From the NCBI RefSeq assembly GCF_001676155.1, contig NZ_LZEW01000003.1, forward strand, positions 1 to 64,000: a stretch of DNA of 64,000 bases, given 5' to 3'. The translations under genes were made by a program, and so were the position numbers. Shown one piece after another: positions 11,306-20,819 of this stretch. This DNA is from Morganella psychrotolerans. Its GTDB lineage: Bacteria; Pseudomonadota; Gammaproteobacteria; Enterobacterales; Enterobacteriaceae. Positions within the stretch are counted from its first letter, which is position 1, and each line of letters starts with the position of its first letter. The notes beneath the pieces were generated by a model. It had not been told where the DNA came from, ran no database searches, and worked only from the letters and a program-made list of their open reading frames with translations.

Positions 11306-11797
11306 ATGAAGGATTGGTATTTATTATACTGCAAACGCGGTCAGCTTCCGCGGGCAATGGAACATTTGCAGCGGCAACAGGTGGAATGTCTGACCCCTAT
11401 GGCCAATATAGAAAAGGTAGTCCGGGGCAAGCGGATCATTGTGAATGAACCATTATTTCCGAATTATCTTTTTATCTCTTTTGAGCCGGAAATTATTCAT
11501 ACAACAACAATTAACTCAACTCGCGGTGTTAATCACTTTGTCCGGTTTGGTACATTACCGGCGGTTGTTCCTGCCTCATTAATTGATGAACTGAAACTTG
11601 CTGAATGCATCAATATGTCCGAGCAGGATGTTCCGCAACAGGGCGATATTGTTGAGATAACTGAAGGTATGTTCAAAGGGTTAGAGGCTATTTATCAGGA
11701 GCCTGACGGCGAAACCCGTTCTGTTCTTTTGCTGACGCTGATAAGTAAAGAGCTGACAAAAAAAGTGGATAATACCAGCTTTGTGAAGAAAGACTGA
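11306..11797 (+). CDS. rfaH: transcription antitermination factor RfaH
   Basis: NusG paralogue that loads on RNA polymerase at ops sites and helps transcribe long surface-polysaccharide and secretion operons. The ATG at 11306 gives MKDWYLLYCKRGQLPRAMEHL and 163 residues (E. coli 162); ATG 11300 and GTG 11291 are in-frame alternatives. The NusG-like domain has EPLFPNYLFI and TRGVNHFVRFG. The KOW-like C-terminal domain follows from about residue 110. An in-frame A7 run lies at 11758-11764. Nearby surface-polysaccharide targets are absent from this window. Confidence 0.95.
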   Translation: MKDWYLLYCKRGQLPRAMEHLQRQQVECLTPMANIEKVVRGKRIIVNEPLFPNYLFISFEPEIIHTTTINSTRGVNHFVRFGTLPAVVPASLIDELKLAECINMSEQDVPQQGDIVEITEGMFKGLEAIYQEPDGETRSVLLLTLISKELTKKVDNTSFVKKD

Positions 11798-11822
11798 TTT
11801 TACTGTCACTGCGGGCAGAAAC

Positions 11823-11853
11823 AAAAAACCACCATGATGAATGGTGGTTTTTT
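11823..11853. terminator. bidirectional terminator rfaH/tatC
   Basis: Perfect stem AAAAAACCACCAT / ATGGTGGTTTTTT with a GATGA loop between two convergent genes. U-tracts occur on both strands. Confidence 0.9.
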
Positions 11854-11873
11854 GTTTTACATCGCTGTTTTAG

Positions 11874-12629
11874 TTACTCTTCAGCTTCTTCATCCTGTGG
11901 TGCTGTTTTATTTCTCGGCGCGTAGAAACGGGCAAAGAAAACACCAACCTCAAACAGAAGATACATCGGAATAGCCAGCAGTGTCTGTGAGAACACATCA
12001 GGTGGCGTCAGCAGCATTCCGACAACAAACGCACCAACCAGGATATAAGGGCGCTTCTGTTTTAATGATGCAACGGTTGTAGCACCACTCCAGCACAGCA
12101 AAATAATTGCAATCGGTACTTCAAAAGAGATCCCGAATGCCATAAAGAGCGCCATGACGAAACTCAGATAGTTATTAATATCTGTCGCAATGACCACATC
12201 GGCAGGTGCTGTGGATGTAAAAAACCCGAATGCCAGCGGGAAAACGACAAAGTAAGCAAACGCCATTCCCATATAGAATAAAACCGTACTAAAAAACAGT
12301 AACGGCATTAACAACCGGCGTTCGTGCCGGTACAGTGCCGGTGCAATAAAAGCCCAGACCTGATACAGAATGTACGGCGCTGAGATAAAAATAGAGACCA
12401 TAATGGTCAGTTTTATCGGCGCGAGGAACGGTGATGCAACATCTGTTGCAATCATGTTCGAGCCTTGCGGCAATTTACTTACCAACGGCGATGATACCAG
12501 CTGATAGATATCATTTGAGAAATATGCCAGCGCAACAAAAACAACAAAGACCGCAATCAGAGCGTTGAGAATGCGCTTGCGTAATTCAATTAAATGAGTG
12601 ATCAGCGGTTGCGTTTCTTCAACAGCCAT
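11874..12629 (-). CDS. tatC: Sec-independent translocase TatC
   Basis: Six-helix inner-membrane receptor for twin-arginine signal peptides; forms the docking complex with TatB. It has 251 residues (E. coli 258). The N-terminus has [16 protein letters not shown] and then the first membrane segment. The first periplasmic region contains the conserved [10 protein letters not shown]. The helix-four segment has FGISFEVPI, with the substrate-contacting glutamate. It is the last gene of tatABC. In E. coli tatD follows; here rfaH comes next and tatD is absent. Confidence 0.96.
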   Translation of the reverse strand: MAVEETQPLITHLIELRKRILNALIAVFVVFVALAYFSNDIYQLVSSPLVSKLPQGSNMIATDVASPFLAPIKLTIMVSIFISAPYILYQVWAFIAPALYRHERRLLMPLLFFSTVLFYMGMAFAYFVVFPLAFGFFTSTAPADVVIATDINNYLSFVMALFMAFGISFEVPIAIILLCWSGATTVASLKQKRPYILVGAFVVGMLLTPPDVFSQTLLAIPMYLLFEVGVFFARFYAPRNKTAPQDEEAEE

Positions 12630-12651
12630 AACATGCTTTTACCATAATCAT

Positions 12652-13188
12652 TTAATGTTTCTGTGAATCTGACACCGGAGATACAGATAACGGTGTATGT
12701 TCCGTTTCATTTACCACCGGAGCCGGAGAAACCGGCACTTGCGCATCAGGTATCTTCGTCAGTGTCACCGGAGCAGGGCTATCCGCAGACGGTTTGTCAG
12801 CAGAAGGTGACGGCGCTGAATTAATCGCAGAAAGATCGAGTTCCCTGTCAGCCAGGGCTTCCGGATCAAGCTGTTTTTTCAGAGAATCCACCGGCTCCAG
12901 ATAAGATCGGCGCAGTGTATCCGCAGCCCCTTTCAGCTCATCCATCGACGCCTTCAATTCAGGTGAAATAATGGTACCGGCCTGCTCTTCCATCTTCTTC
13001 AGATTATCCTGCAATTCCTGAAGTTTCAGTTCCTGGGTAAGCTCATTCTGCACATTGGCAGCCATTGAGCGTAAAACACGAACCCAGCCGGCGACTGTTT
13101 TCACAGCAACCGGAAGGCGTTCCGGCCCCAGAACAACAAGCCCGATGACCATTACTAAAATCAGTTCACCAAAACCGATGTCAAACAC
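12652..13188 (-). CDS. tatB: Sec-independent translocase TatB
   Basis: Single-pass membrane protein of the Tat receptor complex. It has 178 residues with N-terminal [26 protein letters not shown] (one membrane helix, then an amphipathic helix) and a long variable acidic and Pro/Ser-rich tail from about residue 110. The start is GTG at 13188, three bases after the restored tatA stop. tatC follows after 22 bases. Confidence 0.95.
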   Translation of the reverse strand: MFDIGFGELILVMVIGLVVLGPERLPVAVKTVAGWVRVLRSMAANVQNELTQELKLQELQDNLKKMEEQAGTIISPELKASMDELKGAADTLRRSYLEPVDSLKKQLDPEALADRELDLSAINSAPSPSADKPSADSPAPVTLTKIPDAQVPVSPAPVVNETEHTPLSVSPVSDSQKH

Positions 13189-13191
13189 GGG

Positions 13192-13471
13192 TTATACCTG
13201 CTCTTTGTTTTTATTCTCAGACTGTTCAGACGAGTCAGCTTTCTTTTCAGCGATATTTTTTTTGTTCAAAATCAGCGTCTTTACTGGCCGTCGTATTTTC
13301 TGTTTTGTCTGTTTTGTCTGTTTTGTTCTGATCTTCATCACCAATGGCTTTTTTAAAGCCCTTGATTGAAGCCCCTAAATCAGAACCCAGTGAACGAAGT
13401 TTGTTGGTTCCGAACAGGAGAACAACAATTACAGCAATAATTAACAATTGCCAAATATTAATACCAGCCAT
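13192..13471 (-). CDS. tatA: Sec-independent translocase TatA, broken by +1 in T8
   Basis: Pore-forming subunit of the Tat system. The ATG at 13471 begins [21 protein letters not shown], with the transmembrane helix, then the amphipathic [14 protein letters not shown]. As written, the frame stops early after FEQKKYR. Dropping one base from the T8 run (13256-13263) gives [18 protein letters not shown] and ends KNKEQV, matching the KEQV end of E. coli TatA. The restored protein has 92 residues and stops three bases before tatB, as expected. The lost tail is the variable region, so even the short form may work. An internal [10 protein letters not shown] repeat is visible. Confidence 0.93.
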
Positions 13472-13576
13472 TAGTTTTACCTCAATTTGATATGGACTTG
13501 CTACCTTCATTATATACAACGACAGGTATATACGGAAATACGCAACACCTGTTGAAACTTTGTTTTAACTCAATCT

Positions 13577-15214
13577 TTACTTCATTTTACCTGATTGCCA
13601 CCATCCTGTTACCCAACTCACAGCACCAAAGGACATCAGAACCCAGGGTGCACGCGGAGCGCCGGCAAGATAAAACAGGCTTGCACAGATAAATAAGGTT
13701 GCGCCGACACCGAGAGCAAAATTGACTTTCCGTTGTGTCGCCTGCTGTTGTTTCATCTGCTCAGTCAGCCGTTCAACGCCTGACAACAAACGGCGCTGCT
13801 GCCTGAGACTGTCATACACCAATTCAGGTAACTCAGGAAGTTTTTCAGCCCAGAAAGGTGCTTTCTCTTTTATCCCTCGGATCACGGCTTTAATGCCAAT
13901 CTGACTTTTCAGCCATGACTCCAGGAACGGTTTTGCTGTTTTCCACAAATCCAGCTGCGGATAAAGCTGACGTCCCAGACCTTCGACATACAGCAGTGTT
14001 TTCTGCAATAAAACCAACTGTGGCTGTACTTCCATATTAAACCGGCGGGCGGTATTAAACAGGTTCAGCAGAACATGTCCGAATGAAATTTCCGCCAGCG
14101 GTTTTTCAAAAATCGGTTCACAGACAGTACGGATGGCAAATTCAAAATCTTCAACATTCGTATCCGGCGGAACCCAGCCGGAATCGACATGTAATTCAGC
14201 CACTTTCCGGTAATCGCGGTTAAAAAAGGCGATAAAATTTTCAGCCAGATAGCGCTTATCTTCTTTATTCAGTGAGCCGACAATGCCACAGTCGATACCG
14301 ATATACTGCGGATCGTCCGGATGCTCCCGACTGACAAAAATATTGCCCGGATGCATATCCGCATGGAAAAAACTGTCACGAAATACCTGGGTAAAAAAGA
14401 CCTGTACGCCACGTTCGGCTAACAGCTTCATATTAGTCCCCTGCGCATTCAGTGCGGCAATATCAGAGACAGGGATCCCGTAGATCCGTTCCATCACCAG
14501 CACATTTTCACGGCAGAGATCCGGATACACTTCCGGAATATACAGCATCGGGCTGTTTTCAAAGTTGCGCCGCAGCTGAATCGCATTTGCCGCTTCACGT
14601 TGCAGATTCAGTTCATCCAGCAGCGTTTTTTCATATTCACGCACTACTTCTTTCGGGCGCAGGCGCCGTCCGTCCGGTAACAGCGGGATCATCCCTGCCA
14701 GCCGGTACATCAGATGAATATCGGCCTGTATAACCGGCAGAATATCAGGGCGGATCACTTTAAGGACGACTGCCTGCCCGTTTTCTTTCAGAACGGCAGT
14801 ATGCACCTGGGCTATCGAGGCTGATGCCAGAGGAGTGATATCGAAATCATCAAACCAGGTTTCAACCGGCCCTTCCATCGCATCTTCAATTGTTTTCTTT
14901 GCCAGCGCACCATCAAAAGGCGACACACGATCCTGCAACTGAGCCAGTTGGTCAGCAATGGCAGGCGGAAACAGATCCCGGCGGGTAGAAAGCATCTGCC
15001 CGAATTTGATCCAGACCGGCCCCAGTTCCTGTAATGCAAGGCGCAGGCGTTCACCTAATGCCTTGTCTTTATGCTTATTCGGCATCCAGAAAAGTGAGCG
15101 GCGCCAGAGGCGGATAGCCCAACTCAGCCGGTTTTTCGGGACGAGTTCATCCAGACCGTAAGCAAGGAGAGTACGGATAATAAAATAAAGGCGTTTAATC
15201 TCACTCGGTCTCAT
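13577..15214 (-). CDS. ubiB: ubiquinone biosynthesis ABC1-like kinase UbiB
   Basis: Atypical protein-kinase-like ATPase needed for ubiquinone synthesis. It has 545 residues (E. coli 546). The family motif [18 protein letters not shown] (KxGQ) is near residue 70. The A-rich loop ASASIAQVH and the catalytic [10 protein letters not shown] are present, as is the metal-binding GIDCGIVG. Two C-terminal membrane helices follow from about residue 490. The start overlaps the ubiJ stop by 14 bases, so ubiE-ubiJ-ubiB is coupled. Confidence 0.96.
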   Translation of the reverse strand: MRPSEIKRLYFIIRTLLAYGLDELVPKNRLSWAIRLWRRSLFWMPNKHKDKALGERLRLALQELGPVWIKFGQMLSTRRDLFPPAIADQLAQLQDRVSPFDGALAKKTIEDAMEGPVETWFDDFDITPLASASIAQVHTAVLKENGQAVVLKVIRPDILPVIQADIHLMYRLAGMIPLLPDGRRLRPKEVVREYEKTLLDELNLQREAANAIQLRRNFENSPMLYIPEVYPDLCRENVLVMERIYGIPVSDIAALNAQGTNMKLLAERGVQVFFTQVFRDSFFHADMHPGNIFVSREHPDDPQYIGIDCGIVGSLNKEDKRYLAENFIAFFNRDYRKVAELHVDSGWVPPDTNVEDFEFAIRTVCEPIFEKPLAEISFGHVLLNLFNTARRFNMEVQPQLVLLQKTLLYVEGLGRQLYPQLDLWKTAKPFLESWLKSQIGIKAVIRGIKEKAPFWAEKLPELPELVYDSLRQQRRLLSGVERLTEQMKQQQATQRKVNFALGVGATLFICASLFYLAGAPRAPWVLMSFGAVSWVTGWWQSGKMK

Positions 15215-15875
15215 GCCCTGTTCCTGCTCTCTTTTTCAGACGGGAAAGCCGCGCATCAAGTTCTGCGGCGGCTTGTGCCGCTGAGGACACTTCATCACAG
15301 AAATGAGCGGCTTCCAGTGCCGACGGTGCTAATGCCCATTCGCGGGTCACCGCACCTGACAGATAATCTTTCTGACGACAAACTGCGTTGCGGATAAACT
15401 GCCCGCCTTTCGCGGCAATCTGTGTCAGTGTTTGTGCAACAACATCACCCAGATACGGTGCAAGATAATGTGCAGGGTCCCACTCAGCCATATCCAGCAA
15501 TGCTGAAAAATGCTGAATAACCTGCATATCTCCGTCAATAGTGACATCACCACTGCGGATCAGCGCTGAAAGCTGTTGTTTATCTCTCAGTTTCAGAAGG
15601 GTTACAAACCGGGTTTGCAGCACACAGTCTGCCGAACCTTCCCAACGGGAGATAACATCCAGCTGTTTTTCACTGAAAATCAGTGTGAATTGCATTTCCG
15701 GCTCAGTCAGCCGGAGAGCCAGCGTTTTCCCTGTCAGCCGGACACGAGCCTGTTTCAGGACAGCTTCCCGGTAAAGAAGCTGATTCAGTACGGTTTCCAG
15801 AAAGCCGGCAATGACAGGATAAAGCGCGTGCGGACTGACGGAAGACGGTGCGTTTTCAGCAAACGTATCAGTCAT
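15201..15875 (-). CDS. ubiJ: ubiquinone biosynthesis accessory factor UbiJ
   Basis: Accessory factor with an SCP2 lipid-binding domain that, with UbiK, holds ubiquinone intermediates for the cytosolic Ubi complex. It has 224 residues from ATG at 15875 (E. coli 201; the N-terminus is longer here). Conserved segments are [34 protein letters not shown] and [20 protein letters not shown]. ubiE ends one base upstream and ubiB overlaps the end. Confidence 0.93.
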   Translation of the reverse strand: MTDTFAENAPSSVSPHALYPVIAGFLETVLNQLLYREAVLKQARVRLTGKTLALRLTEPEMQFTLIFSEKQLDVISRWEGSADCVLQTRFVTLLKLRDKQQLSALIRSGDVTIDGDMQVIQHFSALLDMAEWDPAHYLAPYLGDVVAQTLTQIAAKGGQFIRNAVCRQKDYLSGAVTREWALAPSALEAAHFCDEVSSAAQAAAELDARLSRLKKRAGTGHETE

Positions 15876-15876
15876 A

Positions 15877-16632
15877 TCAGAATTTGAACCCTTTATGCAG
15901 TGCGACAATACCGCCGGTCATGTTGGTATAGGACACCTGTTCAAAACCGGCATTTTCCATCATCCCTTTCAGCGTGCCCTGATCGGGGTGCATGCGGATA
16001 GATTCGGCCAGATAACGATAGCTTTCGGCATCATTTACAACCGCCTGTCCGATGCGCGGCAGAATATGGAATGAGTAGGCGTCATATACTTTGCTCAGCG
16101 GCTCAATAACCGGTTTGGAAAATTCCAGCACCAGCAGGCGCCCGCCCGGTTTTAATACGCGGAACATAGAACGCAGTGCTTTATCTTTATCCGTGACATT
16201 GCGCAGCCCGAACGAGATGATAATGCAGTTGAAGTAATCATCCGGGAACGGCAGTTCTTCTGCATTGGCCTGAACATAATTGACGTTACCGATAATCCCG
16301 TTATTACGCAGTTTTTCGCGGCCCATTTTCAGCATGGAATCATTGATATCCGCGAGAACAACCTGTCCGGTTTCACCGACCATACGGGAGAATTTTGCGG
16401 TAAAATCACCGGTTCCCCCGGCCAGATCAAGCACCCGCTGACCACGGCGCACACCACTGGCATCTATGGTAAAACGCTTCCAGATACGATGGATGCCGAA
16501 AGACATCAGGTCATTCATCAGGTCATATTTTGCAGCAACAGAATGAAAGACGTTTGCCACCATACCTTCTTTTTCGCTCTTGTTAACAGTGCGAAAACCA
16601 AAATCGATTTTATCCCGGGATTGCTCTTCCAT
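15877..16632 (-). CDS. ubiE: ubiquinone/menaquinone C-methyltransferase UbiE
   Basis: SAM-dependent methyltransferase acting in both ubiquinone and menaquinone synthesis. It has 251 residues, identical in length to E. coli. The SAM-binding motif [15 protein letters not shown], post-[16 protein letters not shown], and motif [20 protein letters not shown] and [15 protein letters not shown] are all present. It is first in the ubiE-ubiJ-ubiB run. rmuC lies 61 bases upstream on the same strand. Confidence 0.97.
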   Translation of the reverse strand: MEEQSRDKIDFGFRTVNKSEKEGMVANVFHSVAAKYDLMNDLMSFGIHRIWKRFTIDASGVRRGQRVLDLAGGTGDFTAKFSRMVGETGQVVLADINDSMLKMGREKLRNNGIIGNVNYVQANAEELPFPDDYFNCIIISFGLRNVTDKDKALRSMFRVLKPGGRLLVLEFSKPVIEPLSKVYDAYSFHILPRIGQAVVNDAESYRYLAESIRMHPDQGTLKGMMENAGFEQVSYTNMTGGIVALHKGFKF

Positions 16633-16693
16633 TCTTTATATTGCCTGTTTTGCCTGTGCACACGGTTTAATAATCGCAAAAGTGTATCAGCCT

Positions 16694-18118
16694 TTACCGC
16701 AAAACCCTATGCGCATTGTGTTGTTCTGCGAAATTAGCCGGATCTCCGGAGGACGCATACTGCTGCGTTTCCTGCTCTTCACTCAGCCGTGCTTTTTTTA
16801 CCAGATTTTCATCCAGCGGGCGTTTTACTTCCACTCCCAGTTCACGGAAATTTTCTGCCTGTAGCAGTAGATTCCCCCTGCCGGTGGTCAGTTTTTTCAT
16901 CGCGTCATGATAGGTGCCCTGTGCTTTATCCAGGGCGCTGCCGATACCCTCCATCTCCTCAACAAACAGCCGGAGTTTGTCATATAACCGGGCAGCACGC
17001 TGCGCGATGGCCTGACTGTTTTCATTCTGATGTTCATAGCGCCAGAGATTGGATATTGTCCGCAATGCCACCAGCAGTGTCGACGGGCTGACTAACATAA
17101 TGTTACTTCTCAGCGCATCATCCAACAGTGTGCTCTCCTGCCCGATCGCTGCCAGAAACGCAGGTTCGACAGGGATAAACATCAGCACATAATCCAGTGA
17201 ATTTATCCCGTTCAAATCCTGGTACGCTTTGTGGCTCAGCCCGCGAATATGCTGGCGGACAGAGTTAATGTGCTCCGTCAGTGCTGCTCTGCGGGCATCT
17301 TCTGTATCACTGTTAAAATAGCGCTCGTAAGCAACCAGCGAGACTTTTGCATCCACAATAACCTGTTTATTCTGCGGCAGATAAATCACCACATCCGGCT
17401 GATAACGGTTTTGCTGCTCACTTTTCAGATTTACCTGGGTGGCAAATTCATGACCTTCGCGCAGACCGGAAGCTTCAAGGATACGGGCGAGAATGGTTTC
17501 CCCCCAGTTTCCCTGCATTTTATTGTCCCCTTTCAGGGCATTGGTGAGATTCACAGCTTCCTGTGCCATATGCAGATTCAGCTGTTGCAGGCGCTGGATC
17601 TCATGAGTCAGCGTATGCCGTTCACGGCTTTCCTGGCTGTAGCTCTCCTGTACCTGACGATTGAAATTATCCAGTTGTTCACGAAAAGGGTGCAGAAGCA
17701 GGGAGAGGCTCTGCCGGTTCAGTTCATCTGTCCGGCGGCCGTTTTGTTCAAAAATACGGGCGGCAAGATTTTCAAACTGGGTATTCAGGCGTTGTTCGCT
17801 GTTCAGCAGCAGGCGCTGTTTTTCTTCTGCCGCCAGACGGCTCTCTTCCAGCCGGGTGCTCAGTTCACGGATTTCAGCTTCCTGTTGCGCACTGATATTG
17901 CGGGCATTTTGTAATGCCTGTTCACTTTGCTCATGTGACTGCTGCCAGTACACAGCCTGACGCCTGGTTTCTTCCAGTACCGCAAGCTGCCCGGTATTTT
18001 CATTCAGTATGCGGTTTTTTTCTGCCAGCCGCTGTTGCAGACTGAACCAGACAATACCGCCGCCCAGCAGAACCCCACTTAAAATACCGATAAAACCATA
18101 AAGCCACTGAATATCCAC
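16694..18118 (-). CDS. rmuC: DNA recombination protein RmuC homologue
   Basis: Putative nuclease-like protein that limits inversion at short inverted repeats. An N-terminal membrane segment (LYGFIGILSGVLLGGGIVWF) is followed by a long coiled coil (about residues 30-170) and the RmuC core: ALKGDNKMQGNWGETIL, VDAKVSLVAYERYF, LDYVLMFIPVEPAF and RTISNLWRYEHQN. I chose GTG at 18118 after AGGAGACAGCC, giving 474 residues (E. coli 475); an ATG-like extension to 18184 is open but unsupported. Two in-frame A7 runs (16793-16799, 18015-18021) are read correctly. Confidence 0.93.
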   Translation of the reverse strand: MDIQWLYGFIGILSGVLLGGGIVWFSLQQRLAEKNRILNENTGQLAVLEETRRQAVYWQQSHEQSEQALQNARNISAQQEAEIRELSTRLEESRLAAEEKQRLLLNSEQRLNTQFENLAARIFEQNGRRTDELNRQSLSLLLHPFREQLDNFNRQVQESYSQESRERHTLTHEIQRLQQLNLHMAQEAVNLTNALKGDNKMQGNWGETILARILEASGLREGHEFATQVNLKSEQQNRYQPDVVIYLPQNKQVIVDAKVSLVAYERYFNSDTEDARRAALTEHINSVRQHIRGLSHKAYQDLNGINSLDYVLMFIPVEPAFLAAIGQESTLLDDALRSNIMLVSPSTLLVALRTISNLWRYEHQNENSQAIAQRAARLYDKLRLFVEEMEGIGSALDKAQGTYHDAMKKLTTGRGNLLLQAENFRELGVEVKRPLDENLVKKARLSEEQETQQYASSGDPANFAEQHNAHRVLR

Positions 18119-18256
18119 GATGGCTGTCTCCTCTGCGTATAACTTACGCCGCTTACGGTAAAATACCACTGTACAGATGTCCACCCTATTTTATCAGGTA
18201 GACTATTTTTTCGGCGCGTCACGCAAAAACGGATGTAAACCGATGAAAACGGAGAA

Positions 18257-18763
18257 TTATGTGCCCATCAGTTTTGCTATCCAGTGCAGTCCGAACGCCC
18301 CGGGGGCTAATAATCCGAACGCCCAGACCATAGCGGAAAGCAGATTGGCTATCTGAAAATAGCGCTGAGGCATAGCACAAATCCCCGCCACCAGTGGGAT
18401 CACAGCACGGAGAGGACCAAAAAAACGTCCGATAAATACGCCCCATACACCCCATTTTTCAAAGAACTGATGCCCTTTGACCAGCGTTTGCGGGGATCGG
18501 GATATCGGCCACATTTTACGGACACCATCTTTATAATAGTAACCGACGTAATAGGAGATCCAGTCGCCGAAAAACGCACCGGAGGCCGCCATCAGCCAGA
18601 CTGACCAGAAGCCCAGCCCGCCTTCACCAATCAGTGCGCCGACCCCCAGCAGGATCACGGTTGCCGGAAACAGCAGAGAGAGAAACGCGAGAGATTCACC
18701 GAACGCCAGCACAAAAATGACCGGTAACGCCCAGTACTCGTGCTCACGGACAAACGCGGTCAC
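18257..18763 (-). CDS. DedA family membrane protein
   Basis: Small DedA/SNARE-associated family integral membrane protein, 168 residues from GTG 18763. Family blocks are AFGESLAFLSLLFPATVIL, the FGDWISYYVG motif, and GRFFGPLRAVIPLVAG (conserved arginines). DedA proteins are lipid or polyprenyl-phosphate transporters/flippases. The start is uncertain: GTG 18763 has no clear ribosome site. The frame stays open upstream to a CTG at 18790 that sits five bases after AAAGGGGG, giving FLTLTDIITIV; this may be the real N-terminus. It resembles YabI more than YohD. It is not at this locus in E. coli. Confidence 0.82.
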   Translation of the reverse strand: MTAFVREHEYWALPVIFVLAFGESLAFLSLLFPATVILLGVGALIGEGGLGFWSVWLMAASGAFFGDWISYYVGYYYKDGVRKMWPISRSPQTLVKGHQFFEKWGVWGVFIGRFFGPLRAVIPLVAGICAMPQRYFQIANLLSAMVWAFGLLAPGAFGLHWIAKLMGT

Positions 18764-18814
18764 GATAGTAATAATGTCAGTCAGTGTCAGAAAAACCCCC
18801 TTTCCCTGCGGGTA

Positions 18815-19594
18815 TTATTCGAGGAAGTGGTTGCGGATTTTATCACGGACCGCCGTTGTCAGACCGATGTCTTTCGCAAGCCAGGTATCAATGCTGCCAT
18901 AATTCGCGTGAATGCTTTTGAGTGCCGTATTCAGGAAATCAGTCTGAACAGAGTACACATAGGCGAATTTTTCCACCACATCGTCCGGCATGGTTTTTGC
19001 GTGTTCAGATAACAGTTCATCGCGGTACGGTGCCAGGGTGTCATTGGTCAGCAGGTAATCTTCCATCACCATGTCAGTATCCGCACCCAGCGCAAACAGT
19101 ACCAGCGCAGAGCCGACACCTGTTCTGTCTTTACCAACGGCACAGTGCTGCACAATACCGCCTTTTTCCGGCTGACGCAGCATGTTGCCGAGTGCATGGT
19201 AAGCGGGGTTGTTCAGTGGCAGCAGCTCATACAGGCGCAGCATAAAGGCTTTCGGATCAAATTCAGTCAATGCGTCGTCACCGAGTTTCTCGAGGTTAGC
19301 ATCCACTTCTTTTGACATCGGATTTGCCGGGGCGTTAGTGTACAACGCGCCATTCCACAAGCGATCCGGTTTATCCGTGATTTCACCGCGATCACGGTAA
19401 TCGAGGATCTGAAATAAATTCTGTTCCGTCAGGCGGGTTAAGTCATTGTCACTCAGGCGATCCAAAGCCCCTGCGCGATACAGAAGTCCCGGTTTAATTT
19501 TGCTGCCGTCCGGCAGAACTTTGCCACCCAAATCACGGAAATTGATCCCGCCGTCAAGCGGCAGTACCGACGGATGTAGTGTTTGTCTGGTCAT
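18815..19594 (-). CDS. protein tyrosine phosphatase, IphP-like family
   Basis: A 259-residue cytosolic protein of the Y_phosphatase3 type. The P-loop signature HCAVGKDRTG (CX5R; Cys about 151, Arg about 157) is intact. The N-terminus has the family motifs GGINFRDLGG, LLYRAGALDRLS and ILDYRDRGE. No signal peptide is seen. Related enzymes act on phosphotyrosine or phosphoinositides; the substrate here is not known. It lies between DedA and udp, a position with no counterpart in E. coli, and its upstream region holds two repeat elements. Confidence 0.87.
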   Translation of the reverse strand: MTRQTLHPSVLPLDGGINFRDLGGKVLPDGSKIKPGLLYRAGALDRLSDNDLTRLTEQNLFQILDYRDRGEITDKPDRLWNGALYTNAPANPMSKEVDANLEKLGDDALTEFDPKAFMLRLYELLPLNNPAYHALGNMLRQPEKGGIVQHCAVGKDRTGVGSALVLFALGADTDMVMEDYLLTNDTLAPYRDELLSEHAKTMPDDVVEKFAYVYSVQTDFLNTALKSIHANYGSIDTWLAKDIGLTTAVRDKIRNHFLE

Positions 19595-19605
19595 TAATTC
19601 CTCTT

Positions 19606-19731
19606 TATACCCTTATTCATTCAAACCGCAGATTCGTTGGCTGCACTCAGCCAGCCAGGTCACATACTGATGTATGCTCCCCGTCTATCTTCCTTTGCCG
19701 CCTGCCTGCATCTTGAATGATGTTGGCTATA
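19606..19731 (+). repeat. MITE-like palindromic repeat, copy A (126 bp)
   Basis: Full-length copy of a dispersed repeat. Ends are TATACCCTTATTCATTCAA and TTGAATGATGTTGGCTATA, imperfect inverted repeats, with a semi-palindromic middle (CATACTGATGTATG). Its reverse complement closely matches copy D. It has no coding capacity. It abuts copy B, sharing TA. Confidence 0.85.
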
Positions 19732-19790
19732 TACCCTTATTCATTCAAACCGCAGGTTCGTTAGCTGCATCCTGAATGACGTTGGCTATA
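19730..19790 (+). repeat. MITE-like repeat, short copy B (61 bp)
   Basis: Both ends of the copy A family with the middle deleted: TATACCCTTATTCATTCAA at the left and CTGAATGACGTTGGCTATA at the right. It sits directly head to tail with copy A. The remaining bases of the 19595-19909 intergenic stretch hold only the udp terminator. Confidence 0.8.
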
Positions 19791-19851
19791 CCATTATTAT
19801 CAGTGTGATCAGAGCAATTACTTTATCAGATTTGCATTATGAAAGATGAAT

Positions 19852-19886
19852 AAAAAACCGCAGCCCCGGAAAGACCGGAGATGCGG
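19852..19886 (-). terminator. terminator after udp
   Basis: Minus-strand hairpin CCGCATCTCCGG-TCTTT-CCGGGGCTGCGG followed by TTTTTTATTC, just past the udp stop codon. Confidence 0.88.
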
Positions 19887-19909
19887 CAGATTGACTGAAA
19901 GCTGGCTGA

Positions 19910-20665
19910 TTAAATAAGATGACGGGCGGCTGCCACCACGATATCCAGGGTGTTTGCTTCCGTTTTCTTCATCCGCGCTTCATCAGGAATTTCCTGCTGA
20001 GTGCGGTTGACGATAACCCCTGCGACCATCCCGGCGCGCAGCCCCTGGCTGGCACACATGGTCAGCAATGTGGCTGATTCCATTTCAAAATTCATCACGC
20101 CCATTTCCTGCCACTCTTGCATCGAGCCTTTGAAACGGCGGGTTACACGACCACTGAAGGTGTCATAGCGCTCCTGACCCGGATAGAAGGTATCGGAAGA
20201 GGCGGTTACACCAATATGCACAGTTGCGTTTGCGGCTTTCGCGGCATTAACCAGCGCGGTGGTACATTCAAAGTCCGCCACCGCAGGGAATTCCATCGGT
20301 GCAAAGTGCAGGCTCGCGCCATCAAGACGCACAGCAGCTGTCGTGACTAGGACATCTCCGACATTAATATTTTCCTGAATCGCCCCGGTGGTGCCGATAC
20401 GCAGGAAGGTGCGGATCCCCAGTTGCGCCAGTTCTTCCACCGCAATAGAGGTTGAAGGGCCGCCGATACCGGTTGAGCAGACAATCACGGCTTTGCCGTC
20501 AATCTCGCCGCGCCATGAGGTAAATTCACGCAGGGAAGCGAGGTGAACAGGGTTGTCCATCAGGCGGGCAATTTTTTCAACCCGGTTAGGATCGCCCGGC
20601 ACGATAGCCAGTGTTGCACCTTGTAAGTCACCTTTGGTCAAACCTAAATGAAACACATCAGCCAT
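19910..20665 (-). CDS. udp: uridine phosphorylase Udp
   Basis: Cytosolic enzyme splitting uridine with phosphate into uracil and ribose-1-phosphate. It has 251 residues from ATG 20665 ([18 protein letters not shown]); E. coli 253. The phosphate loop [20 protein letters not shown] and the substrate-binding [15 protein letters not shown] are present. The start was chosen over an open N-terminal extension. Two CRP-like sites upstream fit the CRP/CytR control known in E. coli. Confidence 0.96.
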   Translation of the reverse strand: MADVFHLGLTKGDLQGATLAIVPGDPNRVEKIARLMDNPVHLASLREFTSWRGEIDGKAVIVCSTGIGGPSTSIAVEELAQLGIRTFLRIGTTGAIQENINVGDVLVTTAAVRLDGASLHFAPMEFPAVADFECTTALVNAAKAANATVHIGVTASSDTFYPGQERYDTFSGRVTRRFKGSMQEWQEMGVMNFEMESATLLTMCASQGLRAGMVAGVIVNRTQQEIPDEARMKKTEANTLDIVVAAARHLI

Positions 20666-20728
20666 CCTGAACTCCTTATTGAAAAAATGATTATTAAACA
20701 CACTGTAACGTGCTGTCGCATGTAATTT

Positions 20729-20796
20729 AGTGATTATTATCACCACTTTGAAATTCAAAAATGAATCAATTACATAAAAACGTGACATAAATCACT
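20729..20796 (-). promoter_or_regulatory. two CRP-like sites in the udp promoter
   Basis: AGTGATTATTATCACC (20729-20744) and CGTGACATAAATCACT (20781-20796) each fit the GTGA-N6-TCAC core of CRP sites. They lie 52 bases apart upstream of udp. E. coli udp has a similar tandem arrangement that also recruits CytR (established knowledge). Assignment to udp is by position. Confidence 0.72.
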
Positions 20797-20819
20797 AAAT
20801 TACAGTGTGTAACCTATCA

